Assembly: GCA_001939145.1 (NCBI GenBank)
Contig: LSRX01000791.1
Location: forward strand, 80,650-144,649
Source: Symbiodinium microadriaticum
Lineage: Eukaryota > Sar > Dinophyceae > Suessiales > Symbiodiniaceae
Direction of reading: 5' to 3'
Length of the DNA: 64,000 nucleotides
How positions within the stretch are numbered: the stretch's first letter is position 1; the number at the start of each line of letters is the position of its first letter. The translations under genes and the position numbers were made by a program. The notes under the pieces were generated by a model that was not told the origin of the DNA, did not search any database, and was given only the letters and a program-made list of their open reading frames with translations. Of this stretch, positions 13,408-25,000 are shown piece by piece.

Positions 13408-14370
13408 AGGCCAGCTAGGAAAAAGCCTTACAACTGCTGGTGCATGCTTGATGTGTCGAGACAGCCTCTCACGCTGAGAAAAAATGATATCTTGTGGGCG
13501 CTGTCCGCTGCGATCTGAGAAACACCGGCTGGAGCCTCCATGTTAAGAAGATCCGGGCGCTGCATGAGCTGTTGCATGTGGATGCTTATAAATATTTATG
13601 ACTACTCGTTCCCTCATCTGTTCCCGCTTTTGGGGTTCTAGGAAACCTGGTTGTGACGTGCTTCTTCTCGCTGTCCAAGCCGCCTTCAGCTCGCGAGCAT
13701 GTTCCCAAGATGCAAAAAACATCCCCCCTATACATGCATTTCCAGCCAAGGACAGGCAGACAGCAAGCAGCCTTTCTGGTGGTAACGTCGCTTTTCTGCC
13801 ACAGGTGATTGACTTGGTGCTGGCAACTTTGACCCGTCACCCATGCAGGTAGGAGCAGCTACCCTGTCTCCATAGGCCACCCTAAATCTCGAAGACTCAC
13901 ATCGAAGCGCCTTTCCACCTGACGTCGTGGCGATTACGGCACGAGGCTGGGGTCAGCATGAGGGCCCTGTGCAAGCAGCAATTTGTGATGACAGGACTCA
14001 GCCTGGCCCAGCATCCGCCGGGAAGGGATGCGCGCTCAATCTTGAACCTCGGCGTCCAGAAGCATCGCGATGCATTTTGCAGGACTCCTAGGGTGAAACG
14101 CAGCGTTGAACATGGCTTGCCTGTCTGCACCTTGAATTCGTTCTGCCGTCATTCTTGCTTCCAGTGCGTGTCCCTCACCCCTGCTAGCAACATACACTGC
14201 AATGCGGTAAGAGACAGGAAGTTCGATGGGTAAGCCTAACGGCGACATGGCACTAGTCGATGGTTGCTGAAGATGTCAGGCCGCGGCATAGTGGATACGG
14301 CTTTCCCTGCTGTCCGGGTCCGAAACCTTGGCTTTCTGGGAACCTAAACGAGGTAGATAAACTACTGACT
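13408..14370. other. no recognised gene
   Basis: Several frames of 60-90 codons occur on both strands. None carries a motif I recognise, and none joins to a neighbour. Confidence 0.4.
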
Positions 14371-14965
14371 CCATATGTGTATGTGTATAAGTGTATATAA
14401 ATTTGTGTATATATATATAATATATGTCTATATATATATATATATATACATAAATATACACATACATAGGTACATACATCCAGACAGCCGGCATACATGC
14501 ATACACACATTCATACATACATACAGACAGACAGTGTTTTAGCATTCGCGCTCGACGAGGTCAGGCGAGGCTAGAAGGCGGCACGACAATTCGAGCCAAA
14601 GAGTAAACTCCAGCTCATTTCGAGCCCAGGCCACATGCTTAACATGAGCCTAGAGACTAAGCAGTTCACGATCACTTCCCTATATCCATCTTTCCTGCTG
14701 TCTATGTCTGTATACATACATACATACATACATACGTACGTACATGCTTACATTCATACATACATACTCGCATGCATACATACATGCATGCATATACATA
14801 TATATAAATACACATCTCTTTCTCTCTCTCTATGTATGTATGTATGTATGTATGTATGTATGTATGTATGTATTATGTAGGATGTATGTATGCGTGTATG
14901 TATGCGTGTATGTATGTATGTATGTATGTATGTATGTACGTATGTACGCATGTACATGTGTGTAT
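14371..14965. repeat. TA/CATA/GTAT microsatellite field
   Basis: (TA)n, (CATA)n and (GACA)n lie at about 14380-14535. Then (CATA)n at 14712-14800, (CT)n at about 14817-14831, and (GTAT)n with GTACGTAC variants at 14832-14965. Confidence 0.9.
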
Positions 14966-15161
14966 GCACACAAACCCGTATACATGAACAAACAAGTGAA
15001 TGCAGAAGTAAAGAAACATGCAGCTGTGTAGCTGTAAGCCTTTTCCAAGAGACAGACAACTGAGGATTGAACCCCAACGTTACCTGCGCCTGCCCTCTTG
15101 AGGGCATCCTCCTCCGAAAAACCCCCAGGCGATGAACAGGTCTCTGTTTAGAATATATGAA

Positions 15162-15536
15162 ATAAATGAATGAACAAATGCACATGGGCTAACAGATAAT
15201 GCGCAAACATCTGAATGAATAGATAAAGCTGAACAATAAGTGGATGTACCAGCGTTTATATACATATGTGTGTATGCATGTACATATATATATATATATA
15301 CACATGTATCCATATATATATATATGTGTGTGTGTATGTATCCAGACATAAATGAATGAACAAATGCACATGGGCTAACAGATAATGCGCAAACATCTGA
15401 ATGAATAGATAAAGCTGAACAATAAGTGGATGTACCAGCGTTTATATACATATGTGTGTATGCATGTACATATATATATATATATACACATGTATCCATA
15501 TATATATATATGTGTGTGTGTATGTATCCAGACATA
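15162..15536. repeat. 186-bp tandem duplication
   Basis: Two copies of one 186-base unit stand head to tail (15163-15348 and 15349-15534, exact phase arbitrary) and look identical by eye. The unit contains ATGAATGAACAAATGCACAT, a unique stretch, (TA)n, and GTGTGTGTGTATGTATCC. The identity suggests a recent duplication or an assembly duplicate. Open frames in it are artefacts of the simple sequence. Confidence 0.92.
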
Positions 15537-17296
15537 CAGCGTGTTATGTATAGCCGGTACACATGCGCTTGGACAAATATAGCCAACACAACTACATGCA
15601 CAGAGATATGCACCATCCACAATCATGGGCAAGTTCATCAAACTCGAGCCCCCCAACACGACTCGAAAGCAGTCTCAGGTGTGGTGGCCTGTGACCAGGT
15701 GCTTGATAGAAATCCAAATCATGGTGTGGAAAATATTTGAATTTGGACAAGTCGTGAATGTGACATATATATATATATGTATTACTACATATATCTATAT
15801 AGAATGTGTGTATATATATATGTATGTATGTTACATGCTGCGAAAACCAGGCTCAGTCAACATCACTGAGCACTGTCGACTGCCGAAGAGATCTGTGCTT
15901 CATTTTCGTGCTTGGAGTCTGAATATATCATAAAAAAAACATGTTACCCCGAAGGTCCCGAAAGGACTCATGAATATCATGAAGACATGAAAGAACAGGA
16001 GCATGAGCAAGCCGCTTCGTCAGTCAGATCTCCAACCCAACCTTTGTTCCTTTCCAAAGCCATTCAAAAACCGACATGATGGCAAACAAACACTGCCACG
16101 TATTCATCATGCTAGCTAAAGTGGATGCCGACCTCAGCTATCGCTCTGAAGATGCAACATTACCCAAAGATCAACTCAGAGAAGCGTGACACAACTCCAG
16201 ACCACCCGCCACACTACTCTGACCTTGCTAATTAACATTCAATCCTTGGAGCGTATCCAACCCTCGAAGGTCCAGGGTCCCTGCTTTGGTTTCCGACACG
16301 ATGTATCCGCCGTGCCTTTGTCATGACAGCGCATTCGTAATGCTGGCAGATGCATTGAAGCACCACTCTGCAACTCAAGCCACAAGTCTGTACGTCCGCT
16401 CTTAGTCATAGTCCTTACCCGTCCACCGCCCTACCAGTCTTCTCATTAATCCTCTGAAGATGTGAACGGTTTTCACACATTTTGCTAAACTCATGGGGGA
16501 TAGAGGAAGCCAAACACACCGTCGTGCGTACGACGACATGATCCCAGAGATAGAAGCCGTGTCCATGAACGACCTATCCGAAGAAGTAGAGGTCAACTGC
16601 TTCCCCCTGGGTATCTGACTCGACCGGCTTTGTGATGAGCACGTGCCCCGGACCTTGGCCGGATGTTGTGCGGTTTCTGAGGGCCCGGAAGTGAACAAGA
16701 GGCCATGCCAGGGATTGCTGTCGAACCTCAATGTGCACCTTCCTCAAATGGCGCTGGAAACCCTGTGAAACTGAGTGCCAAAACCTACCTCACCTCCTGC
16801 AGGGTATGGAGCGGACTCTCAGGCCCTGGCAGCCAATGGCATCGGCCGCTGACAGCAAGGCTTCCGCTACGTTGAACTCCTCTTGTCACGAGAAAAACAG
16901 GATAGCATTACAATGCAGCTCCGCCGAAATCCAAAAAAACGGCGGGACATCTTGGAAGGCTCTGTGAAGGTAACAAACCCTGGCAGCACCTCGCGCTCCG
17001 AGGCGTTCTGCGCAATCACATCACCACAGCGACCTGGAGAAAAAGGCAATAAAGCTTCGTGTGCAATGTGTTATAGAGGCATGAAATTGATTTGCTCAGG
17101 AATAAGTCACCATTGATGGTGGGAGGGGCTGCCCTGCCCTTGTTCCACAAGAGCTTCTTCGGGAAAGGCCACAGTACGTCGTACCAACACAGGGCCAGCC
17201 ACTGTTGCAGGCTGTTGCGCAGCACTATGAAACCCGACCAAACTTGAAATCCCTTTTGCAGCAGGCTTCGCTCGCCCGGAACTGCCGTCACCAAGC
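15537..17296. other. no recognised gene
   Basis: There are short (TA)n tracts at about 15763-15835. Otherwise the sequence is unique, with no supported coding or RNA signal. Confidence 0.45.
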
Positions 17297-17360
17297 CTTT
17301 TCCACAGGCTTGAACTGAGCTCGCCCGGCCAAGTCCCTCGCAGCACATCGCACTCGTGGC
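17297..17360 (+). repeat. 64-bp dispersed repeat next to a telomere-like array, copy 1
   Basis: The sequence CCACAGGCTTGA...GAGCTCGCCCGGCCAAGT...GCAGCACATCGCACTCGTGGC recurs at 55326-55390 with about eight differences. In both places the CCCTAAA-type array starts within ten bases of its right end. Confidence 0.85.
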
Positions 17361-17456
17361 TAAGCCTGAACCCTAAGCTTAAACCCTAAAGCCTAAACCC
17401 TAAACCCCAAACCCTAAACTCCAAACCCTAAACCCTAGACTAAACCCTAAACCCGA
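17361..17456 (-). repeat. interstitial telomere-like array (CCCTAAA)n
   Basis: About a dozen near-perfect CCCTAAA units with variants CCCCAAA, CCTAAAG and CTCCAAA. This is the complement of TTTAGGG, the plant-type telomere repeat also reported from dinoflagellates. Confidence 0.9.
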
Positions 17457-17555
17457 AGACACCTGGAACTTCTGGGACCCCGGGCCGCTGGTAAAAGCGA
17501 TGACGGCCGGGCCCGCGCCGGACAAGCACCTCGCATTCTGGCTGTCTGCACCATG

Positions 17556-17658
17556 GGGAATTTGTTCTAAGTTAGGCGTCCCCTTTTTAGCTCCCCAATA
17601 GAGTACCGTACCCTTATAATAAGGACGCTAAAACGGACCCTACTTTGGAGAACTACCC
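17556..17658. mobile_element. MITE-like element, copy 2 (diverged)
   Basis: Compared with the element at 48378-48477, this copy shares the core CCCCAATA.AG.AC.G.ACCCTT, then AAGGAC.CTAAAA, then the right terminal repeat ending ACTACCC. The left terminal repeat (GGGAATTTGTTCTAAGTTAGG) is more diverged. The flanks show only an imperfect NCAT match, so the target-site duplication is unclear. Confidence 0.75.
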
Positions 17659-17795
17659 ACATGGGGGTTCCAGAGCCTAGGAAACTAGGCCGAAATGGCC
17701 CATCTGTAGAGGTACACCTTGCAGCGGGCACTTCTTTAGATGCCTCGCTCTTGCCATTTAACATACAATGACGGCGCCCGGATCCTGCAGAGTAG

Positions 17796-20700
17796 TCATG
17801 CTCTGTCCCCTTTGGAGACTGCACTCGCACCTGTGGGATCCTGTGCACGGCGTGGAGTACCCAACGTCCGTGACTGCGGGCGCAAGCAAGGGCCCATGCG
17901 AGGCCGTGAAAGTGGAGCGAGAGCGAATTCCTGCTGCAAGTGCAGCATGTTTTTGCTTCCTGACAAGGGCTCCCTTGTTTCAGGAGTCCTTGCCACGGGT
18001 GTGGGTGCCTCGCATGGAGGTTCTGGCTCCAGCGCCACCACTGGAACAGTCACCCCTTCCTCATCTGGACTCTTGTTGTCTACCTTCTCCTCTAGCGGTG
18101 TTCCCTCGTTGTTGGGTGCAACCTGGACAATCAGAACTTCTTCATCTTGACCCTTGGCGTCGACCTTTTCCTGCTTGCCCCCTGCAGGGGCAACCTCCAC
18201 CAAGACTTCTGCACATGGCGACTTCTTGCCGGGCACAAAGAGGGGCAGTGCCCCGCTGTAGCCGGCAAGTGCGTCGCTGCCTAAGGCCACGGCATGAAGC
18301 GTGAATGCATGCCTCCGTTGCAGCTCCACGACAATAACAGTGAACATCAGAACCTGACGCTTCGTGACGAGGAATGTATCGGAGGAGCTGAAGCTTCCGG
18401 ACACTTTGTTCCTGTCGAGGGTGGTAGAACTGGAATGATCGCCGAAAACCTCTGCGAGAACAGTGACATTCAATCGTAAGTCCAGCTTCATAGTTGCCTG
18501 CAACTGCTCGACTGGAACTACAACCTTGGAGACAGAGACTTCGAACTGGTCCTCCTGCTGCCACTCTAGCAGCCGATCTAGATCATCAGCCCTGGCGAGC
18601 ATGCATGCTCCAAACAGCACTGTCAGGAGCACGGGGGTGACAAGCAATGAGGTCAGCAGATTGGTGACTGTGGATAATAGAAACTTCTCTCCGTCCGCCG
18701 GACTGACGCTGGCAAGAAAGATGCTGACCACCAGAGCACAGAGAATCAGGTGGATCGTCATGTAACCCCAGAAGAGATTTGTCCGCGCTGAGCTGGCGCT
18801 GTTTCCACCGAAGTGCACCAAAGCCAGCAGCACCACAAACGGCACGGAGCCGAAGATTGCAGAAATCCACGCGATCACAGCGCTGCGGACCAACTTATCC
18901 AGCAAGGCCTCGGGGGGAGCACATTCGGGTTGATCCGGGGCCAGTGCTGTGGACCCGTAGAAGACCGCCATGATTGCCCAGCCACTGTACAGTTTGGCCA
19001 GAAGCACACTGCAACGCTGAGCACAGCTGGCTTTCAGTGAAGGGGTGGCAAAGCTGAACCAACGACAATGCACTTGGTACAGCATGGTCAGCTTCAAGAG
19101 GAGCCTTTGCTCCGAGAATTTTGACAGAATGGACCGAGCCTGCTTATGCCATGCTGTAACTCCACTCACGCGCTGCAAACGATACAACTCGCCGACGCCC
19201 AACCCGATCTTCCGCTTTACTAACTGGCTGGCCACGCGCCTAGATGGATGAAATACTCCGAGGAAATACTCACGCAGGTCAGTGACAAACTCCCTGCGGG
19301 AGAATTCAACCGGTCGCAAAATCCTGATCTCCTGAAACCCCTCCAATGCATCCACGTGCTCCATGTATCGCTGGTCCATTCGTTTCGCTGCAAAGACTAA
19401 GCAAAGCCCGGCCAGAAGGGTAACCCACTGGATGATAGCAGGAGCCTGCACTGCCCACTGCCACTTCAGCAAGGATTGCAAGCCTTCTAGCGAGAAGATG
19501 GCAGCTGCGTTGCTACACACCAATGTTGTCACGACGGCCCTTATAATCGCAGCAAAGAGTGAGAGGTGAGTGGTGGAGCATCGCACGCTGCCCCCAGCAG
19601 CGGAAACTGTCATCACGCCCTGACTCGACCAGGCGTCCTGTTGCTCATCCCAGTACACACATGTCAAGTCACCAGTGGCATTGGCATCTGTGATCGGCAT
19701 GGTGAAGTTGAGCGGCGCTGGCAGCGTTCCGTTGACTCCGTGCTCCGACAGGCTTGCTTTGATACTGATAGGTTGCGTCACCAAGACATCTCCAGAAGCC
19801 TGGGTATAAGCAGCGAGGATTGCACTAATCTCGTCTCCTGGCTGTGAATCTGTTATGCTGATCACAGCGTACCCAGGGCGCGCCTCGGATGTGAAGAGAG
19901 CGGTCGGGATATCTACAACAGATTCTCCGGCAAACACTTGCATGGAGCCTGCGCTGGTCTCGTTTGGGCCAGCTCGAAGCAAACCGGTGTAGAATGGGGT
20001 TCCTGCATGGATGTTGGGCAGGGTTACCAGCGTGCCGTACACTTCGGGAGTGGACGTGTTTGAGCTCGAGTCCAAGACTCGAAACAGCTGTGCCATGCTC
20101 TCCTGGCTGCTTTCAAGGTCTCTTATCAACTTGGCCACCAGAGCCGACAGGACAGCAGCATCTCCAGAGGTGACGGTGACGGTGGTCCGAGTGAAGCTGA
20201 TGGACGAAGACGTGGTGGAGCTCGACAAACTCGTCGTGGATGTCTTCGTGATCGACGTACTTGAGGTTGATGTTGATGTGCGGCTGCTGTACGTTGAAGT
20301 GGAGGTGGCACTTGAAGTTGTCATTGATGTGCTGCTGCTGGTGGATGACATTGACTTTGATGTGCTGCTGGTGGCTGAAGTTGATTTTGATGCGGTGGTA
20401 GTGGATGAAGTTGATGTTGCCGTGGTGCTGGCGGATGTCGATGTCGTACTCGACATGGATGTTGACGTACTGCTGCTGTATGTCGAAGTGGTGGTTGCTG
20501 TTGTGCTTGAAGTTGATACTGATGAAGTGGTTGTGCTGGTGGTGAGCACGGGAGCAATGGTCAGCACCCCGACAGATACCTTTCGTTCTAGCGGCACGGA
20601 AAGATCGGTTGACTGCTGGTTGAGAAGAACCATGTTGTTGTTCCCCGACTCAATGTAAAGTCCATAGAAGTTCCACTGGAAGGGGTCCCTGTTGACGTAG

Positions 20701-21512
20701 TCGTTCGCCGTCACCCAACTCCAGCTTGACAGGGACACCGGGTTTGGCAGTTGGATGTGTAATCCTGCCGAACGCGACATGTTGAAGTCAAGCCATTTCG
20801 TGGCGACATCGCCATCCACAGCGTTGTCTGGCCCCTCACCAGAGGGGCTGTTCCCCAGGTTCTGCCAGTCAGTTGCTGTTGCACCTTGGGCTGGCAAGTC
20901 TATCTCTGCAGGCGGTGAGGCAGCGTCCCAGAGTTGAAACTCTGCCACTTGGATCACCGGGCCCTCCTCGTCCGTCAGGTTTCGTGTGGATATTGGCTCG
21001 AACAGGAAATCCCGCCACTGCGCGGCCAGCTCGAGGTTGAGTATGTCATGGTTCCGAATGTTGGGCACAACGGCTGTGTTGGAATTTTTGTAGACGAGAA
21101 CCCAGTTCACGCTGTCTTGAGACAACAGGAGCTCAAACAGCACTGGATCTCTCTGTGGAGCATCCTCCGCTAGTTGCATTCCAAAGTAGCCGATCGCGGT
21201 GGAAGGAGGCGGGAGGCTGACGATCAAATCCCCTTTATTAAAGTCCAGCCATTTCGACCATGTTTTGTCGATGGCAAGGGACGGAGGGTGCTGACCGGAA
21301 TTATGGTTGCCCCCCGGGTTGGTAGCGACGGCAGAGGAAAGATCCACCTGATTCTGATCCGGATCCATAAGATAAATTTCCATGAGGGCAACGGAATCTG
21401 CAGCAGCATCTCGCGTCTGCACAGTGCGAAATTTTGCATACTGTGCGAAGTACGAATCTGCCAGGCCAATCTGCAGACTCCGGAGAACCATCACCACCAG
21501 AGCCCCGTGCAT
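17796..21512 (-). CDS. polycystin-1-like GPS/GAIN membrane protein, intronless
   Basis: A 1238-codon ORF from the ATG at 21510-21512. Numbered from that ATG: residues 1-19 form a likely signal peptide. Two discoidin (F5/8C)-like regions follow, with WSKWLDFN near 75-93 and ATKWLDFN near 237-244. A Ser/Thr-rich mucin-like stalk spans about 323-448. A GAIN-like region ends in a GPS motif with C618, W621, W628, C645 and H649-L650-S651, predicting autoproteolysis between L650 and S651. Hydrophobic helices lie near 688-710, 837-856, 878-901, 913-935 and 950-974. The segment before the second helix resembles polycystin-1 proteins. The roughly 260-residue cytosolic tail is acidic and Pro-rich. No PLAT domain between helices 1 and 2 and no channel domain are visible. 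Inference: a cell-surface adhesion or sensor protein. A 3.7-kb ORF without introns is unusual beside its intron-rich neighbours. A broken relative lies at 11620-13407. Confidence 0.87.
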   Translation of the reverse strand: MHGALVVMVLRSLQIGLADSYFAQYAKFRTVQTRDAAADSVALMEIYLMDPDQNQVDLSSAVATNPGGNHNSGQHPPSLAIDKTWSKWLDFNKGDLIVSLPPPSTAIGYFGMQLAEDAPQRDPVLFELLLSQDSVNWVLVYKNSNTAVVPNIRNHDILNLELAAQWRDFLFEPISTRNLTDEEGPVIQVAEFQLWDAASPPAEIDLPAQGATATDWQNLGNSPSGEGPDNAVDGDVATKWLDFNMSRSAGLHIQLPNPVSLSSWSWVTANDYVNRDPFQWNFYGLYIESGNNNMVLLNQQSTDLSVPLERKVSVGVLTIAPVLTTSTTTSSVSTSSTTATTTSTYSSSTSTSMSSTTSTSASTTATSTSSTTTASKSTSATSSTSKSMSSTSSSTSMTTSSATSTSTYSSRTSTSTSSTSITKTSTTSLSSSTTSSSISFTRTTVTVTSGDAAVLSALVAKLIRDLESSQESMAQLFRVLDSSSNTSTPEVYGTLVTLPNIHAGTPFYTGLLRAGPNETSAGSMQVFAGESVVDIPTALFTSEARPGYAVISITDSQPGDEISAILAAYTQASGDVLVTQPISIKASLSEHGVNGTLPAPLNFTMPITDANATGDLTCVYWDEQQDAWSSQGVMTVSAAGGSVRCSTTHLSLFAAIIRAVVTTLVCSNAAAIFSLEGLQSLLKWQWAVQAPAIIQWVTLLAGLCLVFAAKRMDQRYMEHVDALEGFQEIRILRPVEFSRREFVTDLREYFLGVFHPSRRVASQLVKRKIGLGVGELYRLQRVSGVTAWHKQARSILSKFSEQRLLLKLTMLYQVHCRWFSFATPSLKASCAQRCSVLLAKLYSGWAIMAVFYGSTALAPDQPECAPPEALLDKLVRSAVIAWISAIFGSVPFVVLLALVHFGGNSASSARTNLFWGYMTIHLILCALVVSIFLASVSPADGEKFLLSTVTNLLTSLLVTPVLLTVLFGACMLARADDLDRLLEWQQEDQFEVSVSKVVVPVEQLQATMKLDLRLNVTVLAEVFGDHSSSTTLDRNKVSGSFSSSDTFLVTKRQVLMFTVIVVELQRRHAFTLHAVALGSDALAGYSGALPLFVPGKKSPCAEVLVEVAPAGGKQEKVDAKGQDEEVLIVQVAPNNEGTPLEEKVDNKSPDEEGVTVPVVALEPEPPCEAPTPVARTPETREPLSGSKNMLHLQQEFALAPLSRPRMGPCLRPQSRTLGTPRRAQDPTGASAVSKGDRA

Positions 21513-21518
21513 CGCCAA

Positions 21519-22028
21519 AGGTGGCCAAGGTGGAAGCTGTTGGTAGAAGTATGACTAAGTATGATTGAATGACTCGAGATAGGCTCCTCTAATGCCTACT
21601 GGGTGCAATGTGAAGAGCTGCTCCAGGTCTGCAAAGTCTGGCTAGCAGAATGAGCCATGCAAGAAAGCTGCAGGCGCACAGCAGAAGAGTTGCAGAAGAG
21701 TGTGCAAGAGTCCGGTGTTGCTGCTTTCGCGCCCACATTTTCCGCTTCCCGCAGCTCCCTCGTCTGGCTCACTCATCACCTGAGTTCGTCTGCGGTCTCA
21801 TGCAGGACCGAGACAGTCAAGGAGTTCCTTCAACTTAGGAAGAGGGCCGTGTCCTTAACGACATCAATCTGAGAGCGCCGCGGTCGAACTGTGTGAGACC
21901 ATCCTCTGGGGTGCAGGTCGTATGAAGTCTGAAGAGAGTCCCATTACCCAGACTCCGCAAATTGACGGAAAAGGGTCCTCGCAAACAGAGTTTTCTGCAA
22001 ACGACCGGGACCCCGGTCTGCTACCGAT
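21519..22028. other. intergenic, nothing recognised
   Basis: Upstream flank of the GPS gene. I looked for a relict dinoflagellate spliced-leader sequence before its ATG and did not find one. Confidence 0.5.
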
Positions 22029-25000
22029 CTAGCTACTTTCGCCGCCGTCACTGACCGGATGACCCACAACGGCCTCCCTACAAAGTACACCAGCGGCCTT
22101 GTGCATGAAAGGATGCTGCAGCGCAGTTGTCGCCGTCATGCGACGGCAAGGATCAATCTCAAGAAGGCCTGGCAGAGCCGCAAGCAGGAGTCTTGCTTTT
22201 CTTCTGATCTTCGTGCAGGGTCCCCAGCTCCGTTATCTGTTGGCGAGGTTGTCCTGGGAGGCTGTTTCCCGGCGGCACAAGAGCGATCGCAGCTCGCCTT
22301 GCAGGAAGGAGAGGAAGATGTCGTGCCGGCTGAGCACTGACCTCATTTTTTTTGCACTTGCGTCACAAACCTCCTCATGCAAAACCTGACAAGACATCTG
22401 CATCTGAGCCTAGCTCTTCTTACTCTCTGCGACCGAGCGGGGCTCGTATTCGGGCTATAGGCATGCACTGCCAAGGCACTCGTGCAGAGTGGGCATGTCC
22501 TCAATCTCTTGCACCTCGTCAACTACGCCGTCGTGACTTGGAACAGCTCAGATGACGGCCGGCTTGCGCCCGATTCAAGACTGCTACCGTCACTTTACTG
22601 AATACTGCGTCCGGACCGAAACCCAAAGCATCTGCGAATCCATGTAGTACAGCTGTTACTGAATGACATTTCTAAAGAGAGACCCACGCACTCTTGCACT
22701 CTGTTGCAACTCGCCTGCTCCTCGTCTGCTGCACACTGTGGCCAAGCAAGCCGACCATCTGACTCCTCAGGTAGTGACGAGGCCTTGATAACTAGAATAC
22801 AGTTTTGGCATAGATCATAGTCATAGGAGCCCAATCTCAGCTTCGAAGTCTTGCTGCACTGTGCTGGTGAATCCTTGACATCTGGCCATGAATGCGTATG
22901 CCCGCAACCCGGAAACCAAACCTGCCCAAACCCTCTTCGTAGTAACCCTAAAGCCCTTAAGACCCTAAACCCAAAAAACCCTAAACCCTATAAACCCTAA
23001 GACCTTAAGACCCTATAGAGCCTAAACGTCCGGAAGCCTATGCGAAAAATCTCGAGGCCCGGTCGAAGGTCACGCCTTTCTCGAGAATGCCTCGGCTGGG
23101 CTCTCAAGATGGCCACGTGGTTCCCTTTAGGGTCAGATGTCGGTCGTTTCTGAAACAGGGTTTAGGGTTTCCACTCACACACACTCACAAAAGCAGGCAT
23201 GGCGTACAGCGTCCGAGGGTTTAGCGTTTAGGGGTTTAGGATGCAGCAGAATTCATCAAAGATATTTAATAGATCTTCTGTGAGGGGGGGAGAGTCAGTG
23301 ATCATCAAGGCAGGTCTTGTTTGCGAAGAGCCCCTCCAGCGCAAGACATTGATGGGCACATACAGTAGAATCCAAGTGTTCAGTCGGCATGGCCTCTACA
23401 CACCGTTAGGGCTGTTTTGCCATCCCCCGATCTGTTTATAGACCCGCGCGGTCCTTCTAAACCCTTCTCTAAACTGTTCTGCAAACTCTCTTTTATAAAC
23501 CCTTCCAACAACCAATCTACGAAAGCTTCCGCAGACCCTTCCACATCCTTCCGCAAACCAACCATCGGCCAACATGCTTCCCCATGTACCGGCGGGATTC
23601 AAGACCGCGGGCGAAACGCTTACCCCAATGTACGGGCGGGATTCAGAGACATGATCACAGTGCTTGCCCCATGTACTGGCGGCTTCCAGGCTTTGAAGGC
23701 TCAACTGGACTCGCACTGTCCAGATGGTTGTCGCATGCAGGCTGACATGTGGCGTTCACAATGAATCGCACTTTACCGGAGGACGTGGACCGCACGAGTC
23801 GTCGTGGCCCAGCGCAAGCGCAATGTCGTTCGACCGAGCGCACATTGGACGGCAAAAGGCTGTCAATTCCGAGCACGAATCGTCACAGCACCACACGCGA
23901 AGCGCCGCCATTGTCAGGGTGCGGCGACTCCTGCTAGCCATGCTCCGGACATTAAACAAGTTAAGCAAGTTGACCTCGACCGTGAGAAACCCTCACAACA
24001 GCCCATACAATAGAAACCACCTCCACGGAAAAGACCTTCGCAATGGTTTGGGGAACCACAATTAACAACGATTCACAACGATCCTTAAAAGAAACCTAAA
24101 GCCCTCTCAAACGCGGAGCGACTTTAGCTGAGGCACGCTCAGGAACATTGCGGGTCATGGCTCGTGGCACCCGCTGCTCAGTAATGCGCCTGGTAGCAAA
24201 CATCACGGCAGGTGTGCACTTAAGCTTCTTTTGAGACTTCTTTTTGTGTCTCACAGAGGTTTAGGGCTTTAGGTTCGGGTTTAGGGCTTTGGGGTGATCA
24301 TGCTGACGATCATCTGGGTCCTTGGTCTTTAGTCTTTTTTTGCACTCGCACTCGACGCATGAGGCGTCTTTAGTCTTACAGGATGTCACAGGCGTTTAAC
24401 GGTGTCATAAGGTTTTTTTACGGGTTTCATGAGTTTCGTCTTGGGTTTCTGGTTGGGGGACCTATGTTGTACTCGACCACAATCTACCACAAGTGGGAAA
24501 TCATGCGAACCATGTTCGACAAACCAAATCCTTATTCGGGCAGCTTAAACGCAGTTCCATATCAAGACTGAGACATGTTGCAGCCGCCACACTTTCAGAT
24601 GCCAATTAAACAGAATCATTCATGCTTGAAGCAAGTGCCAGCCGAAGCCGCGACCAACCTTAGATCGACCGACCTACCCACTTAACAGCCTACCCACCTA
24701 TGTGCCTACCTACTATCGAATCGACCTATCTATCTACCTGAGATCTATCTATGTGTGCAAGCTTGAAGCACCTGGGGTCGTGATAGAGTCATACTGCTTC
24801 AGCCCTAGACTCCGGGCACCGGAACTCAAGGAGCTATTCAAAGGTGCTAGTCTTGGGGCTGTGGTTGCGTCACAGCTCAAAGGAGACAGTGTCACAGTTC
24901 GAGCGCGTCTTTGCGCAGTCGTCTCAGATATGCCCTTTCGCAGCACTGAACTCGCAGAGTCCCTCACAACTTCCCGATCTTCGCTGGCCAGCATCGCACA

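Noticed and set aside
20011..20658. 215-codon plus-strand ORF rich in Val and Asp
   Set aside because: Antisense of the Ser/Thr-rich stalk of the GPS gene.
21513..21640. Relict dinoflagellate spliced leader upstream of the intronless GPS gene
   Set aside because: No sequence resembling the spliced leader was found.
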